64,000 bases of DNA from the NCBI GenBank assembly GCA_965243755.1, contig CBDEVW010000002.1, positions 930,001 through 994,000 of the forward strand, written 5' to 3'. The notes under the pieces were generated by a model that was not told the origin of the DNA, did no database searches, and was given only the letters and a program-made list of their open reading frames with translations. The DNA comes from JANSWY01 sp965243755. GTDB lineage: Bacteria; Bacteroidota; Bacteroidia; Cytophagales; Cyclobacteriaceae. The translations under genes and the position numbers were made by a program. This document shows positions 41,067 through 48,206 of this stretch, in pieces. How positions within the stretch are numbered: position 1 is the stretch's first letter; every line of letters starts with the position of its first letter.

Positions 41067-44064
41067 CCACCAGAATATATGCGCCCCAGTTGTATGGGTT
41101 CTTGTTCTCTTCCTTGAAAATTGACCGTGCATTAAAAAAAGCATCCTGAGGGTCTTCATGAAGTCTGAGCTGTTCATAATATAAGTTCATAAACCTTCTT
41201 GCTGCCTGGTCATTGATCTTCACAAGGCTGATGAGTACATTATCTGCTCCTGCCACAAGAAAGGCTCGTTGTAAACCAAATACGCCTTCTCCATTTTTTA
41301 CGGTACCCAGTCCTGTTTCACATGCTGCCAGTACTACTACACTGGTTTGGTCCAGTACAAGATTCATGGCTTCATAAGCGGTTAAAACGCCATCTTCTCC
41401 TCCTGCTTTACTCAAATAAAGCCCGCTACTATTCAGAGGTTCACTAAAATTTGGGTCTTCTTTGAAAAAGCCATGGGTTGCGATGTGCACAACACCCGGA
41501 TTGTTCAGTTCCTTTACCCTGTCTTCTGTGGCATCATTGAAATAGTAAGTTTCAGATTTCCATTTTCGCACATCAAGAATATTCGTAATATCCTGGGCTT
41601 CTCTTTCTGCACCCGGCAAAGGAGCAAGTTGATATTCATCTCCCAAAGTGGCAAATGCAGGATTCCCAAAAATTCTTGCTTCCCGTTTCAAATTTTTGGG
41701 TTGCCTGTTAAGAAAATCTTTGGTACTGGTAATATTGATGATGTCATACTTATCTGACACATACTGATTTGATTCCCCATCAAAAAATACAGATGGATTG
41801 ACCTTGTAGAAAATGCCATCTGGAGCCATATATACTCTTTTTACAGGAGGGATTTCTTTGTCAACAACCTTCCAGAATGTATTGTAGCTGGCAGTATCGA
41901 TCACGCCAAACTTGAGCAAATTGGTGTATTGCTTATAACCTCTGTCAAAATCCGCATATTTCGACCATTTGATTGATTTCAATATGGAATCAGAAGCAAT
42001 GATAAAAGCAACATAATCCGATCTGTCCTCAAATCCCTGATTGATCTGATCTCCTTCTATTCGGATGGTATAATTCCTGTATTGGATCACTTCCAGTGCC
42101 ACGGAGCTATCAGGGAGCGCCTTACCTACCTGCTGCCAGGTGTAATAACCATCGTTCTCCTGATCGGAAAATACTTTAAAACTCAACGATAACTTCTTTT
42201 CCAGATCGGTTGAGGTTTGTTGAAGTTGTTCTATAGATATACCATGACTTCTTCTTTCTTCTTCCGATAATAGATAGGCCTGAGCAAGTTTATATTTCAC
42301 ATCTCTCCATTGTTCATATGTTTTTTTGATGGATTCGTCATCACTGCTTTGTACAAGTTTCCTCATCTTATCGGCGGCATAGAATAGAATACCCTTGGTG
42401 TTGATGAAGTGATTGAGTGCAATTTCCGACCATTCAGTGTTGAAATACTGATCTGAGAAAGCAAGTGCACAAAATCGCTCTACATTGTTTTTTGTTTCTT
42501 TGAAATACAGCTGACGTTGTTTTCTGGTCAGGACCGGGAATATCCTTCTCATGTGTTGAATTTCAGTCGTTAATGCGTCATTGAGCACTCTGAGCGCACT
42601 CAAAGTGTCCTGATTGGCCAGGTGGTACAATCCCATGTCATTCAACGATTTAACGTAAAGTGGATGTTGGTCACCCAAGGCCTGTGATCTCACTTTAATT
42701 GCATTGTCTAACAATTTACCAGCCAGAGAGGTATTCCCCAGTTGCATATAAATCAGACCAATATTGTTGAGTGTTGTGGCATATCGTTGATGGTTTTGTC
42801 CATAGATGACTTTGTCCATGTCCAGGACTTTCATGTAAAGATTCAATGCTTCTCCCAGGTTACCCAATTCTTTGTTGGCATGGGCCAGATTATTGATGCA
42901 GCTGGCATAATCCGGATGCATGCTTCCAAATAATGCCCTGAACCCTTCCGCACTTTGCTGAAAATATCTCAACGCTTCTTCTGTTCTCCCCTGACGCATG
43001 TATATGGTAGCGAGATTATTCATCATGTAGGGCTTGATAGTCCTCATCTCAGCGGTGAGCTTTAAGGCTTCTTCCAGGTGCTTCTGCGCGGAGGCGATAT
43101 CATTTATTTTGTAGTAGAGCAGCCCCAGACCATTTAAAGTTTCCAATACTAAAATCGAGTCGTTTGGATAGTTTTTGTTTTTCATATCCAGGTTGTGCAG
43201 CAGATAACTCTCCGAATCTGAGTATTCACCCTGCTCGATTTTTAGTGCAGAGAGTCGATCGATCGCAGTGAGATAAAGGAGCTGATTGCCAATCTGTTTG
43301 GCTTTTTTAATGGCCTCAGTTAATTTTTCTTCACTGGCATCAAGGTCTCCGAAATGCCTGAATGTAGTGCCTATTTCAATCAGCAACCTGATTTGTAGCG
43401 AATCCTCCAGTTGTATTTCCTGACCTATGATTTCAGCACCATTAAGGGCAGTCATACTTTCATTGAACTTTCCTGTCTCACGGTAAAAAATTCCCTTTTT
43501 AAACTGATGTAGTACATTTTCCAGGCTTCTGAAGCCGTAAGTGTTTTGAACAATTTTATCAGCCTTTAACAACATGTTGCCAGCTTCAGCAAAATTGCCT
43601 TTTTCACTGTACAGTGCCGAAAGATTATAGTACGTGTCTAACTGATCAATGGAAACGGAATCTTCAGCAGTTTTCGCCAATCCAAGAGCCTTCTGAAATG
43701 CTTTCATCGCTAAAGTTTGATCCTTGGCTTCCCAAACCGCAAGTCCTACATTATTATATACCCCGATCAGGCCTATATCTACATTACACTCATTATTGTC
43801 CAGTTTTTGTAAAAGTGTTTTGCCATAGAATATGGTCTTTTCATTCTGGATGTATTTATAATGTAATACACTGTCTAGCAGTTGTAGACATGACTGTGCA
43901 TTTGCACCAAAAGTGAGCCCTACCAAAAGGAGGGAAAATAAAAATTTAATCAATCTGCTATTTTTCAATTGCGATACTTTGCCGGTATACCTAAAAATAA
44001 CACTTTTTAACACCCCAGTGATTATTCGAGGTTGATTTTCGATGAACTGGGAGTTTAATCCCAT
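41056..44064 (-). CDS. Secreted TPR-CHAT domain protein (caspase-family protease)
   Basis: This roughly 1000-residue protein has a signal-like segment (LIKFLFSLLLVGLTFGANAQ) about 40 residues into the chain, about 8-10 TPR-like repeats (residues 60-520), a helical linker and a C-terminal CHAT domain. CHAT is a caspase-fold protease; its His is in VHIATHGFF and its Cys in LAACETGLGTVKNGEGV. The ending NWGAYILVARN is standard for CHAT. The ATG at 44064 leaves an unusual 30-40 residue pre-signal extension; a TTG at 43968 would start directly before the signal and leave room for a promoter. The last 11 bases overlap the OmpA anchor gene, so the two converge. The proteolytic target is unknown. Confidence 0.85.
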   Translation of the reverse strand: MGLNSQFIENQPRIITGVLKSVIFRYTGKVSQLKNSRLIKFLFSLLLVGLTFGANAQSCLQLLDSVLHYKYIQNEKTIFYGKTLLQKLDNNECNVDIGLIGVYNNVGLAVWEAKDQTLAMKAFQKALGLAKTAEDSVSIDQLDTYYNLSALYSEKGNFAEAGNMLLKADKIVQNTYGFRSLENVLHQFKKGIFYRETGKFNESMTALNGAEIIGQEIQLEDSLQIRLLIEIGTTFRHFGDLDASEEKLTEAIKKAKQIGNQLLYLTAIDRLSALKIEQGEYSDSESYLLHNLDMKNKNYPNDSILVLETLNGLGLLYYKINDIASAQKHLEEALKLTAEMRTIKPYMMNNLATIYMRQGRTEEALRYFQQSAEGFRALFGSMHPDYASCINNLAHANKELGNLGEALNLYMKVLDMDKVIYGQNHQRYATTLNNIGLIYMQLGNTSLAGKLLDNAIKVRSQALGDQHPLYVKSLNDMGLYHLANQDTLSALRVLNDALTTEIQHMRRIFPVLTRKQRQLYFKETKNNVERFCALAFSDQYFNTEWSEIALNHFINTKGILFYAADKMRKLVQSSDDESIKKTYEQWRDVKYKLAQAYLLSEEERRSHGISIEQLQQTSTDLEKKLSLSFKVFSDQENDGYYTWQQVGKALPDSSVALEVIQYRNYTIRIEGDQINQGFEDRSDYVAFIIASDSILKSIKWSKYADFDRGYKQYTNLLKFGVIDTASYNTFWKVVDKEIPPVKRVYMAPDGIFYKVNPSVFFDGESNQYVSDKYDIINITSTKDFLNRQPKNLKREARIFGNPAFATLGDEYQLAPLPGAEREAQDITNILDVRKWKSETYYFNDATEDRVKELNNPGVVHIATHGFFKEDPNFSEPLNSSGLYLSKAGGEDGVLTAYEAMNLVLDQTSVVVLAACETGLGTVKNGEGVFGLQRAFLVAGADNVLISLVKINDQAARRFMNLYYEQLRLHEDPQDAFFNARSIFKEENKNPYNWGAYILVARN

Positions 44065-44079
44065 TATCAAAGAGATTGA

Positions 44080-45636
44080 TTGTTGATCCAACAAACTAAG
44101 AGGTTAAGAGTTCTATGCCATGTGAACCAGACGAAAAGAAACTTTAAGAAACTAGCCATTGTCCTCGGAGACCAACTCTTCCCGGACCATAGCAAACTGC
44201 TCAACCAAAGCGATACCCTTGTTTTCATGGCTGAGGATTATTCTTTATGTACCCATTACAGCTATCATAAGCAGAAATTGGTGCTTTTCTTGTCTTCAAT
44301 GCGATCTCATGCTGATCAATTACGGAATAGATATGATTTGGTATATCACAAGCTCTCTAGTGATAATAAACATCTCAGTTATGAAGAAAAATTGAATCAA
44401 ACCCTGGAGGAATATCAGATCACGGAATTAATCACTTATCAAATCTCAGATCATTTTTTCAAAAAGCGACTGGAGAAATTTGCATCCGACCATTCTTATA
44501 CCATCAATTATGTACAAACCCCGGGGTTCCTGACAACAGAGGAAAATTTTAAGGTGTACCTGAAATCAGTTAAAAAACCCTTCATGGCTTCATTTTATCA
44601 AAGTCAGAGGGAAAGACTGGATTTATTGATGACTAGCAGCGGAGCGCCCCTTCATGGGAAATGGTCATTTGATGAGGAAAACAGGAAGAAGCTTCCAAAA
44701 AAAATAAAGGTACCAAAGAGAAATTCGATGGAGCCTACTGCTCACACCAAAAATGCTCAGCACCTGGTAGATAGCCTGTTCCCAGATCACCCTGGAGATG
44801 TGCAAGGTTTTAACTGGTGCACAACCAGACAGGAGGTCCTGGAAATGTTGAATGACTTCTTAGAAACCAAATTCGAGCAGTTTGGGCCTTATGAAGATGC
44901 CATTGAGGAGGATCAGACATTTCTATTTCATTCAGTACTTTCACCATACATCAACATGGGATTGATTACGCCATCTGAGGTTGTGGAGGAGGTCATGCTG
45001 TTTGTGAAAAGAAATGAGGTACACTATTCAAGTGTTGAAGGATTTATCAGGCAGGTTATAGGGTGGCGCGAGTTTGTGAAAGGTATTTACGATCACTATG
45101 AAAATGATCTCCGAAGCAATTTTTTTGGACATGAAAGAAAAATGAAACCGTGTTGGTACGACGGGTCTACAGGAATTAAACCACTGGATGATAGCATAAA
45201 AAAAGCACTGACTCATGGTTATACCCACCACATTGAGCGATTAATGGTCTTGGGGAACCTAATGCTCCTTTGTGAGATCCATCCTGATGAAGTTAATCGG
45301 TGGTTTATGGAAATGTATGTGGATTCTGCGGATTGGGTAATGGTTCCAAATGTTTATGGCATGAGTCAGTTTGCTGATGGCGGTATTTTTGCTACCAAGC
45401 CTTACATCGGAGGCGCCAATTATATCCTGAAAATGAGTCACTATTCAAAGCAGGAGGATTGGGTACAAACTGTAAATGGGTTATACTGGCGATTTATTGA
45501 CGTGAATCGAACATTTTTTTCAAAAAACTATAGAATGTCCATGATGGTCTCAATGCTTGATAAAATGGACAAGGACCGGAAAATCAGGTTGATCAAACAA
45601 GCTGATCAATTCATTGAAGCGGTAACAGAATTTTAA
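44080..45636 (+). CDS. Photolyase/cryptochrome-related protein (DPRP group)
   Basis: This protein resembles the deoxyribodipyrimidine-photolyase-related family (FeS-BCP group): KKLAIVLGDQLFPDHSKLL at the N-terminus, and FIRQVIGWREFVKGIY and NVYGMSQFADGGIFATKPYIGGANYILKMS in the C-terminal FAD domain. In the FeS members three Cys follow the ILKMS segment; here the chain reads SHYSKQEDWVQTVNGLYW with no Cys and a shortened loop, so an iron-sulfur cluster is unlikely. The 518-residue start at 44080 leaves only 15 bases to the divergent CHAT start; a GTG at 44122 (NQTKRNFKKLAIV) is a good alternative. It is the first gene of a light-related set with a regulator, sigma factor and DASH cryptochrome. 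Confidence 0.88.
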   Translation: MLIQQTKRLRVLCHVNQTKRNFKKLAIVLGDQLFPDHSKLLNQSDTLVFMAEDYSLCTHYSYHKQKLVLFLSSMRSHADQLRNRYDLVYHKLSSDNKHLSYEEKLNQTLEEYQITELITYQISDHFFKKRLEKFASDHSYTINYVQTPGFLTTEENFKVYLKSVKKPFMASFYQSQRERLDLLMTSSGAPLHGKWSFDEENRKKLPKKIKVPKRNSMEPTAHTKNAQHLVDSLFPDHPGDVQGFNWCTTRQEVLEMLNDFLETKFEQFGPYEDAIEEDQTFLFHSVLSPYINMGLITPSEVVEEVMLFVKRNEVHYSSVEGFIRQVIGWREFVKGIYDHYENDLRSNFFGHERKMKPCWYDGSTGIKPLDDSIKKALTHGYTHHIERLMVLGNLMLLCEIHPDEVNRWFMEMYVDSADWVMVPNVYGMSQFADGGIFATKPYIGGANYILKMSHYSKQEDWVQTVNGLYWRFIDVNRTFFSKNYRMSMMVSMLDKMDKDRKIRLIKQADQFIEAVTEF

Positions 45637-45655
45637 TTTCATGGATTGTAAAATG

Positions 45656-45679
45656 TCACAAATTCGGGCATATTTGTGA
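45656..45679. promoter_or_regulatory. Inverted repeat upstream of the GbsR-type gene
   Basis: TCACAAAT (45656-45663) and ATTTGTGA (45672-45679) are perfect reverse complements with an 8-base spacer, between the photolyase stop and the regulator ATG. It could be an operator or a hairpin; there is no T-run to support termination. Confidence 0.5.
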
Positions 45680-45685
45680 ATTGCT

Positions 45686-45713
45686 AATTTTCAATATTTT
45701 TTGGAATTTTAAG
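45686..45713. promoter_or_regulatory. Shared 28-bp operator-like element, copy 1 (before the GbsR-type gene)
   Basis: An AT-rich 28-base element whose core is TTTTCAATATTTTTTGG. It is 25/28 identical to the element at 46242-46269 before the sigma factor gene. It ends one base before the regulator ATG. A dyad of the type TTTTCAA...TTGAAAA is clearer in copy 2. Confidence 0.6.
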
Positions 45714-45714
45714 A

Positions 45715-46227
45715 ATGGGTGAAGAAATCGATTTCGAATCAGCTAAGGCGTCATTAATTGAGGCATGGGGAGCATTGGGTTCCAACTGGGGCATTAATAA
45801 AACCATGGCACAGATCAATATCTTGTTGTTGATCTCGCCAAAGCCCAAAACTACTGATGAAATCATGGAGGAGCTCAATATTTCCAGGGGCAATGCCAAC
45901 CTCAATCTCAGGGCACTGCTTGACTGGGGTGTTATTTATAAAAAACATATCCCTGGAGACCGTAAGGAGTACTTTTATAGTGAGAAAGATATCTGGGAAA
46001 TGGCCAGAATTATCTCCAGAGAGCGGCGAAGGAAGGAGCTGGAGCCTGCGCTCAAAGTTTTGAAAAGAATCGGGGAATTGAAAGATGAAGGTAATGAAGA
46101 GGCCCAGGAATTAAAAAAAGTTTCTAAAGACCTTGAAGAGTTCACTACACAGGCCATGCAGTTGCTGGAAAGGTTGTCGCAAATGGAAAAAAGTAAGATT
46201 GGGAAACTACTCATTCAACTGATGTAA
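45715..46227 (+). CDS. GbsR/MarR family transcriptional regulator
   Basis: The 170-residue protein has a winged helix (residues 20-95) with GINKTMAQINILLLISPKPKTTDEIM and ELNISRGNANLNLRALLDWGVIYKKHIPGDRKEYF, characteristic of the GbsR branch of MarR-type regulators. A long C-terminal helical region (residues 100-170) serves for dimerisation or ligand sensing. It sits between two photolyase-type genes and just before an ECF sigma gene. The 28-base element before both itself and the sigma gene suggests it represses both. The signal it senses is unknown. Confidence 0.88.
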   Translation: MGEEIDFESAKASLIEAWGALGSNWGINKTMAQINILLLISPKPKTTDEIMEELNISRGNANLNLRALLDWGVIYKKHIPGDRKEYFYSEKDIWEMARIISRERRRKELEPALKVLKRIGELKDEGNEEAQELKKVSKDLEEFTTQAMQLLERLSQMEKSKIGKLLIQLM

Positions 46228-46241
46228 AATTTTTTATTTCG

Positions 46242-46269
46242 AATTTTCAATATATTTTGAAAATTTAAG
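46242..46269. promoter_or_regulatory. Shared 28-bp operator-like element, copy 2 (before the ECF sigma gene)
   Basis: The core TTTTCAATATATTTTGAAAA is a near-perfect palindrome of 20 bases and is 25/28 identical to 45686-45713. It lies 51 bases before the sigma factor ATG at 46321, where a repressor would block the promoter. Confidence 0.65.
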
Positions 46270-46320
46270 AAACATTATAATAGTCTTTTCAGTTTGTATT
46301 ATCAAGCAACAGAAAAGACA

Positions 46321-46818
46321 ATGGAAACTACCTTTGATTCTGCATTAAATCATTATACAAAACCACTCATGGGGTTTGCTTTGAAATTAACAAGGGACTA
46401 CAATGATGCCAATGACCTAATGCAAGACACCATGATGAAAGCCTATCGCAATCAACACCGTTTCGAGAAGGGAACCAATTTGTCAGCATGGCTTCATACG
46501 ATCATGAAAAACTCATTTATCCGCAATTACCAACGAATGGTAAGGCATAAAACCTTTATAGATCAGACTGACAATACTTATTTCCTCAATTCTTCCAGTG
46601 CTTCCAAAACAGACGAGCCCATGGCCGAGTTGAGTTACAAGGAATTGCTGCGTGAGGTGAACCAGCTTGATGATTTATACAGTGAACCATTCATGCTCTA
46701 TTTTGAGGGGTTTAAGTATCATGAAATTGCTGAGAGGATGGGTCTTCCTATTGGAACCATCAAAAACAGAATACACGTAGCAAGGAAACGAATAAAAAAG
46801 CTCTTGAAGAGCATCTAG
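46321..46818 (+). CDS. ECF-type RNA polymerase sigma factor
   Basis: Sigma region 2 reads MGFALKLTRDYNDANDLMQDTMMKAYRNQHRF and region 4 reads PFMLYFEGFKYHEIAERMGLPIGTIKNRIHVARKRIKKLL, so this is a group 4 (ECF) sigma factor of 165 residues. The ATG at 46321 is preferred to a TTG 27 bases upstream. No anti-sigma gene is beside it; control may instead come from the GbsR-type regulator through the element at 46242-46269. It may drive the downstream DASH cryptochrome gene. A terminator follows at 46841-46876. Confidence 0.92.
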   Translation: METTFDSALNHYTKPLMGFALKLTRDYNDANDLMQDTMMKAYRNQHRFEKGTNLSAWLHTIMKNSFIRNYQRMVRHKTFIDQTDNTYFLNSSSASKTDEPMAELSYKELLREVNQLDDLYSEPFMLYFEGFKYHEIAERMGLPIGTIKNRIHVARKRIKKLLKSI

Positions 46819-46840
46819 TTGAATAGTTAGTTAGTGACCT

Positions 46841-46876
46841 GAAGGCAAAGTTTATCAAATACTTTGCCTTCTTCTT
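46841..46876 (+). terminator. Rho-independent terminator after the sigma factor gene
   Basis: GAAGGCAAAGT and ACTTTGCCTTC are perfect 11-bp complements around a 9-base loop, followed by TTCTT. It lies just 10 bases before the cryptochrome ATG, so that gene would have little room for its own leader and may depend on read-through or a promoter within the hairpin region. Confidence 0.7.
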
Positions 46877-46885
46877 AGATCAGGT

Positions 46886-48184
46886 ATGAAAGCAATTTTG
46901 TGGTTCAGAAGGGATTTGAGGATCAGGGACAATGTTACCCTGGTCACAGCACTTGAGAAGTTTGACGAAGTGTACCCTGTTTATGTTTTCAATAATAAGG
47001 ACTGGAGCAATACGATTCTTGGTTTTCCTAAAACTGGTGCGTTCAGGACTAAATTCATACTGGAATCTGTCAACGATCTCAGGGAAAATCTCCGTTCTTT
47101 AGGTAGTGACCTGCAAACTTTTGTTGGAGATCCGGCTAAAATTCTGGTAGAGTTGGCAAGGAAACTTGGAGTGTCTCATGTGATGGCTACCCGCGAATGT
47201 ACCCACGATGAAATTTTACTGGAAGAGCAGGTGGAAAGGAGTCTTTGGAAATCAGGAATAGCGTTAAACCTAATTTGGCAGCATACGGTCTATCATCTGG
47301 AAGATTTGCCGTTTCCCATAGCTCACCTGCCAATTACATTTACTGATTTCAGAAAAGTCATTGAAAAAGAGTGCGCAGTAAGGTCACCGGTTCCTGCTCC
47401 TGAACACATGAAACCCACAATCCAGAACAATTCTCCCCTGCCCGAATGGAATGTTTTTGGTCTTACGCCTCCTGACACTTCTGCGTCAAGTGCTTATCCT
47501 TTTAAGGGAGGGGAATCTAATGCATGGATAAGGTTGAAAGAATACTTTTGGAACAATCGCCAATTGAGTCACTATAAGGAGACTAGAAATGGCATGATAG
47601 GTACGGATTTTAGTTCCAAGTTTTCAGCATTCCTTGCTTTGGGTTGCATTTCTCCGAGAAGTATTTATCACGAGATTAGAAAATATGAGGAGCGGGTAGA
47701 AAAGAATGACTCCACATACTGGTTACTTTTTGAGCTCATGTGGCGAGACTTTTTTCAGTTCAATGCGAAGAAATTTGGTTCCAGGATCTTTCATGTTAAT
47801 GGCTTCAGAGATAGAGAGGTGTCATTTCAGCAAAATCAAGACTTATTTAAGAAATGGTGCATGGGTGAAACTGGGGAGCATTTTGTTGATGCCAATATGA
47901 AAGAGTTGTTGCAAACTGGATACATGAGCAATCGTGGCAGGCAAAATGTAGCGAGTTACCTGATCAATGACTTAAAAATTAAATGGACCTGGGGAGCACA
48001 GTGGTTCGAATCACTTTTGATTGATTATGATCCGGCAAGCAACTGGGGAAACTGGTGCTACCTGGCCGGAGTGGGCAATGACCCAAGAAAGGATCGCTAT
48101 TTTAACATCAAAAGTCAGGCGGAAAGGTATGATCCCAATGGTAAATATGTGGACCTGTGGCTAAATAGGGCTGAGGCCACCTGA
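46886..48184 (+). CDS. DASH-family cryptochrome / photolyase
   Basis: The N-terminal antenna domain begins ILWFRRDLRIRDNVTL. The C-terminal FAD domain has GCISPRSIYHEI, LMWRDFFQFNAKKFG, TGYMSNRGRQNVASYL and WTWGAQWFESLLIDYD, then SNWGNWCYLAGVGNDPR. The last two motifs are diagnostic of cry-DASH proteins, which repair cyclobutane dimers mainly in single-stranded DNA and may act as light sensors. The 432-residue length is normal. It is the last gene of the light/repair module and starts right after the sigma gene terminator. Confidence 0.93.
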   Translation: MKAILWFRRDLRIRDNVTLVTALEKFDEVYPVYVFNNKDWSNTILGFPKTGAFRTKFILESVNDLRENLRSLGSDLQTFVGDPAKILVELARKLGVSHVMATRECTHDEILLEEQVERSLWKSGIALNLIWQHTVYHLEDLPFPIAHLPITFTDFRKVIEKECAVRSPVPAPEHMKPTIQNNSPLPEWNVFGLTPPDTSASSAYPFKGGESNAWIRLKEYFWNNRQLSHYKETRNGMIGTDFSSKFSAFLALGCISPRSIYHEIRKYEERVEKNDSTYWLLFELMWRDFFQFNAKKFGSRIFHVNGFRDREVSFQQNQDLFKKWCMGETGEHFVDANMKELLQTGYMSNRGRQNVASYLINDLKIKWTWGAQWFESLLIDYDPASNWGNWCYLAGVGNDPRKDRYFNIKSQAERYDPNGKYVDLWLNRAEAT

Positions 48185-48206
48185 CTACCATGGTGTTCGA
48201 TTGTGG

